DNA of 33,892 bases from Lentisphaeria bacterium (GCA_017450705.1 JAFSTC010000104.1:1-33892); one strand, 5' to 3'. Counted from the stretch's first letter, positions 1-7,028 are shown. The notes: generated by a model not told the origin, from the sequence alone. Program-made: numbers and translations.

Positions 1-6
1 AAAAAA

Positions 7-155
7 GCGTTTCCCCGCAGCACTCAATCCGAGGAACACGCCAATGCCCTGAAGAATCATGCAAACAGGGAAACGCCGCAACGCTCACGCGCAGCAGCAG
101 TTCCCATTAAGCTCTGATTCTTCAACTTCAACTTGGCGTGTTTTCGGATTGAATC
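7..155. other. Structured intergenic stretch with interleaved inverted repeats
   Basis: Two inverted repeats interleave. Positions 7-15 (GCGTTTCCC) are complementary to 68-76. A longer imperfect arm at 24-59 is complementary to 115-152, with the blocks TCAATCCG/CGGATTGA, AACACGCCAA/TTGGCGTGTT and TGAAGAATCA/TGATTCTTCA. Because 68-76 lies in the loop of the larger hairpin, the two helices would form a pseudoknot-like arrangement if both formed in RNA. A further small hairpin follows at about 163-181. No gene is apparent in 1-382; the short plus-strand frame at 206-589 overlaps the kinase gene and looks like a shadow. The stretch could be a transcript end, an ncRNA or an element remnant; the sequence does not decide. 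Confidence 0.4.
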
Positions 156-382
156 AGCTTAATAAAACCGCTTCGATTTTATGAAAAGCTCTTGTTCAGA
201 CTTGTTTGAAACCTCCTTCGTTCAAAACGCAAGATGTTGTCAATATAACGCCTGACCGAAACTTTTGCAAATCGAAAACGGTCTCCCCTTGCATGATTTC
301 AGGAAACATCGGCATGTTCCATTCAGAATATCCGCATGAAATGAGAGAATTCCTCATCCGTAAGCGAAAAAAAAGGAAATTT

Positions 383-1513
383 TTATTCTCCGGACAGTTT
401 TTGCGACAGCCGGAGGCGTTCTTTCAGCAGTCCTTCAAGGACGGACAGCTGCATTTCATTGGGGTATTGCCTTGCGTTTTTCGTAATAAGCGGGATCCGG
501 GCGTCCAATTCGCCCAATCGGGCAAGAGAATCATCAAGAGGAACCGGTTTTGCTGCCGATTTATAGCGTTCCGCCGCTTTTGCCCGTAATTCTGTCGGTG
601 GTTCCGGGTAACGCCGCAACAATGCCTCCAAACGCTGTTCGAAGGTCTGTTCCTGGTGAACTGCGGAAGAGGTATGTCTTTGCTTTTCCAACATCGACCA
701 TCCTGCAAAAAGGACTGCGGCAGTCAAAATAAGCATCAAAACTGCAATCAGATACCTCATGCCATGCCTGGGAATCTTTTTCTCCCGGGAAAGTATGTCA
801 TGGAACTGCTCCAGAGATATGCGTCCCTCACATGCCGCCCGGCTGGCGGAAATCGAGGTGCGGGCTTCCAGAGGGAGACCTTTCGGCAAACGAGGAAAGT
901 CCGAAGGCTGAAGCCCGGTCAAGGCACAATATGTTACCATTCCGAGCGCGTAAATATCGCTTGTTTCATCAGCCGGACGTTTCCCCTGAAGCACCTCGGC
1001 GGGCATAAATGCGGGAGTCCCGATCAACGTGGCGTGTCCAGCTTCGGCAGTCAGCCCGATGTCCCCGAGAACCGGTATGCCGCGAATGAAAAAGATATTC
1101 TCCGGCTTGATGTCCCGATGGATCAGCCCTGCCTGATGCAGTGAGGCAATACCGTCAGCCAAGCTCAAAATGATCTCTTTCAGTTCAGATGGTTGGATGC
1201 GGGATTCCATTCTTCGAGCCAGCGTATCGGGTTCATAACAGTCCGGATTCCGGCTGTCTGCCGCATCCATGGTGTAGTAGAGCGAACCGTCAGGCGTCCG
1301 GTCGATGTGATGGATCTGAATCAGGTTGGGATGACGGCATTCCCGATAACGGATCAACCCGTCCAGTTCACGCTGCTGCTGTTTCCCATGCAGGAGTTTC
1401 AGTGCGACTTGCTGATGTGTCAAAGTGTTTCCCGCAAGATAGACAGTCCCGTAGGCTCCCTTGCCGCACTCGGAAAGCAGTTGATAAATGCCGATGACAC
1501 GAGGTTCAGACAT
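383..1513 (-). CDS. Ser/Thr protein kinase with C-terminal transmembrane anchor
   Basis: A 376-residue Hanks-type (bacterial STPK) kinase expected to phosphorylate Ser/Thr on partner proteins at the inner membrane face. Visible motifs are the Gly-rich loop GKGAYG (17-22), VALK with the ATP-binding Lys at 39, the catalytic loop HRDIKPEN (132-139), and a DIG in place of DFG at 151-153. The activation segment has GTPAFM followed by PAE (171-173), a variant of APE. A single hydrophobic helix at about 252-273 follows the catalytic domain, then a Glu/Arg-rich tail of about 100 residues with no recognised sensor domain. The start overlaps the end of the upstream sigma factor gene by 8 bp, so the two are translationally coupled. 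In PVC bacteria such ECF-kinase pairs are common, and the kinase probably controls the sigma factor. The DIG and PAE variants are odd, but the key Lys, Asp and Asp are present, so it is probably active. Confidence 0.92.
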   Translation of the reverse strand: MSEPRVIGIYQLLSECGKGAYGTVYLAGNTLTHQQVALKLLHGKQQQRELDGLIRYRECRHPNLIQIHHIDRTPDGSLYYTMDAADSRNPDCYEPDTLARRMESRIQPSELKEIILSLADGIASLHQAGLIHRDIKPENIFFIRGIPVLGDIGLTAEAGHATLIGTPAFMPAEVLQGKRPADETSDIYALGMVTYCALTGLQPSDFPRLPKGLPLEARTSISASRAACEGRISLEQFHDILSREKKIPRHGMRYLIAVLMLILTAAVLFAGWSMLEKQRHTSSAVHQEQTFEQRLEALLRRYPEPPTELRAKAAERYKSAAKPVPLDDSLARLGELDARIPLITKNARQYPNEMQLSVLEGLLKERLRLSQKLSGE

Positions 1514-2108
1514 GAAGATCCAGCTCCCCGTCCTGACGATTCAGGTCCGCAATGATCTTCCTCAAATGTTCTTCACAGCGCTGTCTTGCCAGATACACAT
1601 AGGCGGGTTTGACCTGAAGCAGCTTCGAAATCCGTTCAACAGATTCTCCCTGTATCGCGAAAAGCTCGAAGATCTGATAGGTCTTCGCCTCCACCTTGGT
1701 TTTCAGCTCGGATTGTGCCTGCTGCAACAGAAAATTGCGCCATTTCTCCAACAGCAGACGATCCAGCAGTTCATCCGGTGAATTTTCATCCGGACGATCT
1801 TCGAGCGTTACTTCCCCCGCCGGACGGCGTTTCCTCAGCAGATCATAGATGCAGCCCTTTATGATTCTGTTGAAGTACGTCCGGAAACGGGCAAGCGAGG
1901 CGTCATATTGAAATCCCTCATCCACGCGATGCGAGAACCGGATCATCGTATTTTGGACCAGTTCCTCGCATTCATCCGGAGTCAATCCCTTGAATACGCC
2001 AATATCCCTGATGACTGGCTGATAAGCACGGAAAAACGCTGTCCACGCACTTTCATCGTTCGCAGACAGTTGTTTCAGCAAAGTTGTCCGAGTAGTGGGG
2101 AACCTCAT
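1506..2108 (-). CDS. ECF-type RNA polymerase sigma factor
   Basis: A 200-residue sigma-70 family factor of the extracytoplasmic-function type, which directs RNA polymerase to an alternative promoter set. Region 2 is recognisable at about 20-95, with an acidic ECEELVQNT segment, aromatic/basic residues and FRTYFNRIIKGCIYDLLRK. Region 4 is the C-terminal helix-turn-helix at about 145-190, with a helix around VERISKLLQVKPAYVYLARQ. A linker of about 50 residues rich in Asp/Glu/Pro separates them. The start ATG is preceded by GAGGTGA at good spacing. It is the first gene of a two-gene operon with the membrane kinase, which suggests the kinase phosphorylates it or a regulator of it. No anti-sigma gene is visible, consistent with kinase-based control. 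The promoter at 2138-2166 looks housekeeping-type rather than autoregulated. Confidence 0.9.
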   Translation of the reverse strand: MRFPTTRTTLLKQLSANDESAWTAFFRAYQPVIRDIGVFKGLTPDECEELVQNTMIRFSHRVDEGFQYDASLARFRTYFNRIIKGCIYDLLRKRRPAGEVTLEDRPDENSPDELLDRLLLEKWRNFLLQQAQSELKTKVEAKTYQIFELFAIQGESVERISKLLQVKPAYVYLARQRCEEHLRKIIADLNRQDGELDLHV

Positions 2109-2137
2109 AGATAATTTTCACCTCGCACAAACACCTA

Positions 2138-2166
2138 AATTTACAGCGTCAGCTTCAATTTTTCAA
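2138..2166 (-). promoter_or_regulatory. Promoter of the sigma-kinase operon
   Basis: On the minus strand TTGAAA (2161-2166) and TAAATT (2138-2143) are separated by 17 bp, about 30 bp upstream of the sigma factor start. The leader would be short and ends in a good ribosome binding site. Confidence 0.55.
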
Positions 2167-2311
2167 GCTGCGAACAGGAAATCATGCAAAGAGTTGCCAG
2201 ATTTTGCCAAAACCGCTGTCGATGTTTTGACATGCTGTATTTTTTCCCTGTCTGAATTAGTTGCCATATATATGGTGACATTTTTTGATCGTAATGCAGT
2301 CATAATATAGG

Positions 2312-2366
2312 AATGCAATCTGCATTGATCGGATAGGTTTTGTCAACGGTCCTCATGCAGATCGCA
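2312..2366. promoter_or_regulatory. Operator-like palindromes in the divergent intergenic region
   Basis: The 2109-2423 region separates divergent genes. It holds the palindrome AATGCA-ATC-TGCATT (2312-2326). A second site at 2355-2365 (ATGCAGATCGC) is the inverted counterpart of 2315-2325 with one mismatch. Such paired, 40-bp-spaced half sites suggest a DNA-binding protein. I could not read a convincing -35/-10 pair for the 2424 gene here, although TTGATC near 2286 and an AT-rich TATAGG near 2305 are candidates. Confidence 0.35.
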
Positions 2367-2423
2367 TCAATTTTCAGTCAGGTAAATTGGTAATGCCTAA
2401 ACAATAAGAAAGAGAGAGAAAAC

Positions 2424-3044
2424 ATGAAAAGAACAACCACAAAAAGCACCTTTCACGATCACCCGATTATGACAGATGAAGTGAGAGGATTGTCATGCGA
2501 TGTTAAGATCCTCAATGAAATCGAAAGACAGTTCCAATATGCCGAGGACAGCAAAAGCAAGTCCTATTTTATGAGATTCGATGCAAAATTACCCAAATGC
2601 TGTACTCATACCGACAATGAATTATTCAGGAAATTCCAGTCCGCATTCATGAAGAACCGATCCCGTCATGGATTGAAACCGCAATATGTAGCAGTCAGGG
2701 AACAATCCAGAGAGAAGCATCAGCACTACCATATCGCACTCTGGCTTGACGGGCAGAAGACCCGGAGCATCCACGATCACATCCAAACAGCGGAACGGTT
2801 ATGGGACCGAACTCTGGGGTTGCCGGAAAGAGAGAATGGATACGGTCTGATCGATGACTGCACCGTAAGCAGAAACGGGGAACGCCAGATCAACGGCGTC
2901 ATGCTTCGAAAGGACGATCCGAACTATGCGGACAAGAGGAACGACTGTTTCAGGAGAGCCAGCTATCTTGCAAAGACAAACACCAAGGGCAAGGCTCCAA
3001 GGGGACAACGGGAACTTTTCTCTTCCAGAATCCCCAAGAAATGA
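2424..3044 (+). CDS. YagK/YfjJ-type (inovirus Gp2-like) protein with HxHxH motif
   Basis: A 206-residue protein resembling the YagK/YfjJ C-terminal domain family (inovirus Gp2-like), carried by satellite phages and integrated islands and suspected to be replication related. The signature region HQHYHIALWLDG (about 99-110) places His residues at alternate positions on a strand, like the metal-binding motif of HUH nucleases. Upstream is a segment MKNRSRHGLKPQYVAVRE and downstream a basic tail. I did not identify a catalytic Tyr with confidence, although Tyr residues occur near 187. The ribosome binding site is weak (AGAGAGAG). The gene sits with an AbiE pair and a tyrosine integrase in one direction of an element, supporting a mobile origin. 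Its stop codon is the first codon of the promoter repeat driving abiEi. It could be a replication initiator or a phage-derived accessory protein. Confidence 0.72.
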   Translation: MKRTTTKSTFHDHPIMTDEVRGLSCDVKILNEIERQFQYAEDSKSKSYFMRFDAKLPKCCTHTDNELFRKFQSAFMKNRSRHGLKPQYVAVREQSREKHQHYHIALWLDGQKTRSIHDHIQTAERLWDRTLGLPERENGYGLIDDCTVSRNGERQINGVMLRKDDPNYADKRNDCFRRASYLAKTNTKGKAPRGQRELFSSRIPKK

Positions 3045-3082
3045 CTTGACATTTTGCGATTTTATGATAAATTATATGCAGA
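3042..3082 (+). promoter_or_regulatory. AbiE promoter, left copy of a 41-bp direct repeat
   Basis: This segment starts at the TGA stop of the preceding gene. It carries TTGACA (3046-3051), a 16-bp spacer and TAAATT (3068-3073), then ATGCAGAA. A closely related segment occurs at 4849-4889, again beginning at a stop codon. AbiEi proteins usually repress their own promoter, so this is the likely operator region. Confidence 0.65.
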
Positions 3083-3092
3083 ACGAGGGAAA

Positions 3093-3899
3093 ATGAGAAA
3101 AGCGTTGAATCAACGGCAGGAGAACTTTCTGGCAACTCATCAGGTTTTCAATACCGATGAGTGGGAGCATTGCTGCGCGCTTTCCGGTCATCGCAGCCGC
3201 AATCAGCTTGCCAAGCTCTCCCGAAGCAATCGGATACGGAAAATACGCAATCGGCTGTATTCTGTCGTCCCCTTGGGTGTTACGGGTAATTTTACCCCTC
3301 CTGCGATACTGACCGCGGCGAAGCTGACTCCCGATGCGGTTCTGGGCTACCGTTCCGCGCTGGCGTTCTACGGTATGTCCCGCAATGTCCACAGCAGTCA
3401 TACCTTCCTGACCCGGCATCGTATCAAGCCCTGCCGGGTAAACGAGATATCCTTTCAGCCGTGTTCATATCCGCAGACCTTGCAGGAGCAGCCGGATTTC
3501 GCCGTGGAAACGCACTCCGTCTGGAACACGCCTGTCCAAGTCGTTTCCAAGGAACGGCTGCTGGTCGACACGCTGGACCGATTGGAACTTTCCGGAGGAT
3601 GGGAGGAAATCGTCAACGCCTTTGCCGGGGAGGACGCCTTGGATTGGAAAAAAGTGATCCGCTACGTGAAGTTGCTGGCTCATCCTGCGGCAACGGCCCG
3701 TCTGGGGTTCATGCTGGAACAGTACAAGGAAACGATGCGGGTTCCTGACAGTGTGTTGGCGAGTCTGGAGAAACTGATCCCGGAAACACCGGAATATTTT
3801 TTCCGGTCACGGCGCAAAGGCAGATTCGTCAAGCGCTGGAATCTCTATGTCCCTGATGAGATATTGAAAGCGGATGGAGGACTTGATGGTGAATTTTGA
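3093..3899 (+). CDS. abiEi: AbiEi-type antitoxin (type IV toxin-antitoxin)
   Basis: The antitoxin/transcriptional repressor of the AbiE system, 268 residues from the chosen start. The ATG at 3093 is used because GAGGGA precedes it, while the earlier in-frame ATG at 3054 falls inside the promoter. The N-terminal part (about 15-60) forms the winged helix typical of the family (HRSRNQLAKLSRSNRIRKIRN followed by a YSVVPLG strand). The middle contains the AbiEi signature around GYRSALAFYGMS, a THTFLTRH-like strand segment and VVSKERLLVDTLDRLELSGGW. Length matches family members. It ends 14 bp inside abiEii, so the pair is coupled. Family knowledge says the antitoxin represses the operon and neutralises the toxin without tight protein contact. 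Placement inside an integrated element fits a role in maintenance or phage defence. Confidence 0.85.
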   Translation: MRKALNQRQENFLATHQVFNTDEWEHCCALSGHRSRNQLAKLSRSNRIRKIRNRLYSVVPLGVTGNFTPPAILTAAKLTPDAVLGYRSALAFYGMSRNVHSSHTFLTRHRIKPCRVNEISFQPCSYPQTLQEQPDFAVETHSVWNTPVQVVSKERLLVDTLDRLELSGGWEEIVNAFAGEDALDWKKVIRYVKLLAHPAATARLGFMLEQYKETMRVPDSVLASLEKLIPETPEYFFRSRRKGRFVKRWNLYVPDEILKADGGLDGEF

Positions 3900-4851
3900 C
3901 GAAACGGCGATCAACGCAGTACATCAGGAGACCGGATTCGACCAGTTTTATATCGAGAAAGTCCTGCGTCTGCTGGCGATATTGAAGACCTTTTTCTCGC
4001 ATCCCGTTCTGAAGGACAAGTATGTGCTGAAAGGCGGAACGGCATTGAACCTGTTCTACTTCGATCTGCCGCGGCTTTCCGTGGACATCGATCTGAACTA
4101 CTTGGGCCTCGATCGGGAAAGCATGCTGAAGGAACGCGGTGAACATGAAGAGATCCTGCGGGGCATTCTGACTGAAGCCGGGTATGAATTGAAGCGGGTC
4201 CCCGAGGAACATGCAGGCGGAAAATGGCGCCTGAGATATGAAAGTTTCGCCGGGATCACCCAGAATATCGAATTGGACATCAATTATATGCACAGGGTTG
4301 CTCTGATGCCGGTACGCCGCCGAACCTCTTTCCCTCTGGGCGCTTTTTCGGTCAGTGACATTCCCGTGTCGGACATTCATGAACTGGCCGCGGGGAAACT
4401 CTGCGCACTCATCGCCCGATGCAAGCCGCGTGATCTCTTCGATGCCTGCCGTCTTCTGAATGACGGTGATCTGGATGCGGCGACTCTGCGCCGGTGCTTC
4501 ATCGTGTATGCCGCGTTCAACAAAATGGATTTTTCGACCGTAACGGGCTTGGGAGAACTGCCGTTCACCGCCCAGCAGTTCCGGCAGGAACTCATGGAGA
4601 CACTCTCCGGAGAGGAGAAAAAGGCTTCGCCTGAAGAATATCTCGAGCACCTGCTGGCTTCCTGCCGGGAAAGAATAGGCGCGGTACTGCCTTTTTCGGA
4701 AGCGGAACGCACGTTCTTGGACGCGGTCAACCATCGGGGAGAGATCAAGCCCGAACTCCTGAGCGATTCGGAAGAGTGGTGTCGGTGTGTCGCTTCTCAT
4801 CCGATGCTTCAGTGGAAGGTCCTGAATGTCCGGAAGCATTTCGGACTGTGA
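3886..4851 (+). CDS. abiEii: AbiEii-type nucleotidyltransferase toxin
   Basis: The toxin of the AbiE pair, 321 residues, a DNA polymerase beta-like nucleotidyltransferase that in studied relatives modifies tRNA ends. Visible motifs are VLKGGTALNL (about 47-56, motif I), VDID with the metal-binding Asp pair at 67 and 69, a conserved Lys in AAGKLCAL, and the KPRDLFD motif around 175-181 that is diagnostic of AbiEii/AbiGii. The start at 3886 is preferred over the ATG at 3874, because GGAGG at 3876-3880 sits 5 bp upstream of it. It overlaps abiEi by 14 bp. All catalytic residues appear present, so the toxin is probably functional. Its stop codon begins a second copy of the operon's promoter repeat, which points at no gene. 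Confidence 0.9.
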   Translation: MVNFDETAINAVHQETGFDQFYIEKVLRLLAILKTFFSHPVLKDKYVLKGGTALNLFYFDLPRLSVDIDLNYLGLDRESMLKERGEHEEILRGILTEAGYELKRVPEEHAGGKWRLRYESFAGITQNIELDINYMHRVALMPVRRRTSFPLGAFSVSDIPVSDIHELAAGKLCALIARCKPRDLFDACRLLNDGDLDAATLRRCFIVYAAFNKMDFSTVTGLGELPFTAQQFRQELMETLSGEEKKASPEEYLEHLLASCRERIGAVLPFSEAERTFLDAVNHRGEIKPELLSDSEEWCRCVASHPMLQWKVLNVRKHFGL

Positions 4852-4889
4852 CTTGACATTTTTCGTCTTTTTGATAGATTTATGCAGAA
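4849..4889 (+). repeat. Right copy of the AbiE-flanking promoter repeat
   Basis: Begins at the TGA of abiEii and repeats the 3042-3082 segment with a few substitutions: TTGACA (4853-4858), 16-bp spacer, TAGATT (4875-4880), then ATGCAGAA. It reads toward the 3' end of the convergent integrase gene and has no gene of its own downstream. Confidence 0.6.
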
Positions 4890-4912
4890 AACAACCCTTT
4901 TTCCCAGAGAGG

Positions 4913-6223
4913 TTACAGTGTCTCCAAAAAAGCGCTGATTTTCTCCAATTTCCGAGCGGGCATGACTTCGATTTTGCGCAGCAGCTGCCGCCGCAGGTCT
5001 TCATCGGTACTGCCGATGGCTTTCACCTCGCTCTTCCCGATGAAATCAGGTAACTTGGAAAGGTATTTTTCCTTGGCTTCGCGGTCGGCATGGGCTTGGT
5101 AGTGCTTGGTCATCTCCGGGCTCATGTGCCCGAGAATGGATTGCACCACAGGGAGGGGAATCTGGTAACAGCCCGCCAGATAGGCGAAGGTGTGCCGCAG
5201 CGAGTGGACATCCTTGACACTGGTCGCGCGCCCCCGTCCGCGCCCCAGTTTGGTGGTCGTGATCCCCAGGCTCTCCAAAAATGTCTTGACCCGGTACGAA
5301 ATGCCGCTGGAATTCTTCTCGTACATCGCCGCGTGTTCAGGGAGTATGAACTCCTGCCCGCCTGAGACTGCCTTCTGTTCGTTCAGAAATGCCGCCAGCG
5401 GAGGCAGTATCGGGATCTCCAATGCCGCGCCGGTCTTGCGGCGCTTGCGGACGATCCATCGCCCATCCCGGATCTCGTCCCAGCGCAATGTGCAGATATC
5501 CCCCTCCGACAATCCGGTGCAGATGCCGATGACGAACAGCGGACGCACAAATGGCGTCAGGTTTTCGCCGATCAGCTTCAGCTCGGCGGGCGTGAAGGCG
5601 TCGCGGCTCTCGGAGTCGTTGTCCATCATATCGAAGTCGAAGGGATTATAGAGGATGCCCGCATCCTCCTGCAACTTGGCAAAGACAGATTTGAGGGTCT
5701 TGTGGAAAGCGTTGACGGTGCGTCCGGATAACTGCGTCTGCGCGTCGTAGCTGTGCGACACCGCCTTGCCCTGATAGTCACGCTGAAAAGTGACGATGCG
5801 GACATACCGCCCCTTCTCGCGCAGTTGGCGGATGTAGGCTTCGGCGTGGCTGCGGGTCACGCGATCCAAATGTTCGACATCCGGGCAGGTATCCGCCATG
5901 AAGGCCGCGAAATCGTTCCATTGACTGCGGTTGATCCGCTGTTGCTGCTCGCTCGGCTGTTTGCGGCGCGGCTTGGACATGTAGAGATCGAACGCTCCGG
6001 CGATGGTGATCTTGTCTCCCCCCGTCAGCTCCCGCTTGAAATTCTCGACCAGCGCACCGACACTTCTCTGGGCCGACGCCTCTTTGGCAGTATCGCGGAG
6101 ACGCTTTTCGTATGCAAGAGCCTCCGCTTTGGTCGTACAGCCTTCGCACACGCCCCAGTAGCGCTTGCCGCTTTGCTGAAAATCGTAATGATAGTCGTTT
6201 GACCCGCGTTTCCGGACGCTCAT
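4913..6223 (-). CDS. int: Tyrosine recombinase / phage-type integrase (Arg I replaced by Ser)
   Basis: A site-specific integrase of 436 residues from the ATG at 6223, chosen because AGGAGGTGA sits just upstream; the ATG at 6241 lacks a site. The order is an N-terminal arm-binding region with CxxC-like cysteines (about 26-29), a SAM-like core-binding domain (about 75-185), and a catalytic domain (about 208-400). Catalytic residues seen are the beta-strand Lys in RKTG (263), HSLRH (His340, Arg343), GH (His366) and the nucleophile Tyr375 in MTKHY. The place where the first catalytic Arg is expected reads TGLSEGD, with Ser239 instead of Arg. The gene lies 117 bp from an orphan tRNA-Pro 3' half, as expected for a tRNA-targeting integrase. 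Either a divergent subfamily substitutes for Arg I, or the enzyme is impaired. Confidence 0.93.
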   Translation of the reverse strand: MSVRKRGSNDYHYDFQQSGKRYWGVCEGCTTKAEALAYEKRLRDTAKEASAQRSVGALVENFKRELTGGDKITIAGAFDLYMSKPRRKQPSEQQQRINRSQWNDFAAFMADTCPDVEHLDRVTRSHAEAYIRQLREKGRYVRIVTFQRDYQGKAVSHSYDAQTQLSGRTVNAFHKTLKSVFAKLQEDAGILYNPFDFDMMDNDSESRDAFTPAELKLIGENLTPFVRPLFVIGICTGLSEGDICTLRWDEIRDGRWIVRKRRKTGAALEIPILPPLAAFLNEQKAVSGGQEFILPEHAAMYEKNSSGISYRVKTFLESLGITTTKLGRGRGRATSVKDVHSLRHTFAYLAGCYQIPLPVVQSILGHMSPEMTKHYQAHADREAKEKYLSKLPDFIGKSEVKAIGSTDEDLRRQLLRKIEVMPARKLEKISAFLETL

Positions 6224-6247
6224 CCGAGTCACCTCCTGCATGTTGCT

Positions 6248-6276
6248 AAAATAACATCAAAGTTGCTCGAATGCAA
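6248..6276 (-). promoter_or_regulatory. Integrase promoter with flanking GTTGCT repeats
   Basis: On the minus strand TTGCAT (6271-6276) and TATTTT (6248-6253) are 17 bp apart. GTTGCT occurs in direct orientation at 6242-6247 and 6262-6267, exactly 20 bp apart and bracketing the -10, which could be a regulator site. Confidence 0.5.
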
Positions 6277-6283
6277 GTCAAAA

Positions 6284-6302
6284 TCCCGACATTTTCCCGA
6301 CA
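6284..6302 (+). repeat. Tandem TCCCGACA boxes, possible integrase arm sites
   Basis: TCCCGACA occurs at 6284-6291 and 6295-6302, one helical turn apart, between the integrase gene and the attachment site. The tRNA end at 6381-6389 reads TCCCGACCA, nearly the same word. Arm-type or accessory binding sites for the recombinase are a reasonable guess. Confidence 0.35.
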
Positions 6303-6339
6303 AAATGGGTAAAAAAGGCATTTTTCGTGCTTAAGAGCT

Positions 6340-6389
6340 ATTGACTGGGGGTCAAAAGGTCGAGAGTTCGAATCTCTCTATCCCGACCA
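6340..6389 (+). other. Orphan 3' half of tRNA-Pro(GGG), probable attachment site
   Basis: The segment folds as the 3' half of a tRNA. The anticodon arm is ATTGA / loop CTGGGGG / TCAAA, anticodon GGG, with the outer pair mismatched. It is followed by variable loop AGGTC, T arm GAGAG-TTCGAAT-CTCTC, acceptor 3' strand TATCCCG, discriminator A and encoded CCA (6387-6389). No D arm and no 5' acceptor strand CGGGATA occur upstream, so it is not a functional gene here. With an integrase next to it, this is best read as the orphan (attR-like) side of an insertion into tRNA-Pro. The intact tRNA would then lie to the left, outside this window. Confidence 0.78.
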
Positions 6390-6591
6390 TTTTTTTTGCC
6401 CTTTTTCGGAAACATCGCCTCAAAATCTCTCTCGCAAAACAGCGGTGTCGGCGCTGCAAATTTCATTTGCCGCCGCCCCGCTTTTTTGCTTTCGCGCTTC
6501 CCAAGCGCGCTTCGCCCTGTCGGGCTGAGAGATTTTGTGAAGCAGTTGCCGCGCGGTCATGCCGCACGGCTCTTCGTCGCTCCGCTCCTCG

Positions 6592-6613
6592 TCGAATCTC
6601 TCTGTTACGACCA
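6592..6613 (+). repeat. Second, shorter tRNA 3'-end remnant
   Basis: TCGAATCTCTC followed by TGTTACG and ACCA repeats the end of the tRNA fragment at 6368-6389 with a different acceptor strand. Both copies are followed by a T-run and GCCC. It may be an older integration scar. The rest of 6390-6750 has no gene; short frames there read as recurrent intergenic junk. It contains hairpins, including GAAGCC/GGCTTC at 6642-6657. Confidence 0.5.
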
Positions 6614-6642
6614 TGTTTTTGCCCGGAAGGGCAAAAAACATG
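6612..6642. terminator. Bidirectional terminator-like hairpin
   Basis: CATGTTTTTGCCC, loop GGAA, then GGGC, an A-run and CATG. The stem is flanked by T-run and A-run on the two strands, so it could terminate in either direction. Confidence 0.5.
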
Positions 6643-6752
6643 AAGCCGTCAGGCTTCGCTTCATGCCGCGTCAGGGTCCCTGGTTTTAATCTTTCATCTC
6701 TCTCCCTCCTCCTTTTGTCCCTCCGCGGAGGAAGAAAGGGAAAAGGTCGAAG

Positions 6753-6781
6753 TTTACTTTTGAAGGGGGATTTGTTATTTT
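6753..6781 (+). promoter_or_regulatory. Promoter of the first small-membrane/MBL module
   Basis: TTTACT (6753-6758), 17-bp spacer, TATTTT (6776-6781). The block GAAGTTTACTTT ... TTGTTATTTTCC is shared with the promoter at 23034-23061, upstream of the paralogous module. Confidence 0.6.
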
Positions 6782-6826
6782 CCCTCTGCCCCCCACTGTA
6801 ACCATTTAACAAAAAAGGGAGATGAA

Positions 6827-7012
6827 ATGAACAAATTCATCGGAGCGCTCACGCTGGCGGGCGTGGGAGTGTATCTCTGGAGCAAAAATCCTCAGGCAAC
6901 ACCGCTGATCCTCGGTCTTCTGACCATCGGAGGCGTCGTTCTGGGCATCTTGGTCTTCCTCGCGCTGGTGTGCTGCGGATTCCAGATGCTGCGTCTTTTC
7001 TTCAAAATATGA
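6827..7012 (+). CDS. Small two-TM membrane protein
   Basis: A 61-residue hydrophobic protein with two predicted membrane helices, at about 5-20 and 26-50, separated by a short polar turn (SKNPQ). The start is supported by GGGAG five bases upstream and by a promoter 45 bp before it. I recognise no family. It is the first gene of a three-gene unit with another tiny membrane protein (16 bp downstream) and a degenerate MBL-fold gene. The related unit at 23034-23799 retains the promoter, the ribosome binding site and the first codons of this gene but not its reading frame, so it was once part of both copies. A membrane-active toxin-like or small scaffold role is possible but undemonstrated. Confidence 0.7.
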   Translation: MNKFIGALTLAGVGVYLWSKNPQATPLILGLLTIGGVVLGILVFLALVCCGFQMLRLFFKI

Positions 7013-7028
7013 CGAAAGGAAGACTGCC

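Noticed and set aside
206-589. A 127-residue plus-strand protein near the left end
   Set aside because: It overlaps the kinase C-terminus and has biased composition; no promoter or ribosome binding site is seen.
6340-6389. A functional tRNA-Pro gene
   Set aside because: Only the 3' half is present; no D arm and no complementary acceptor strand upstream.
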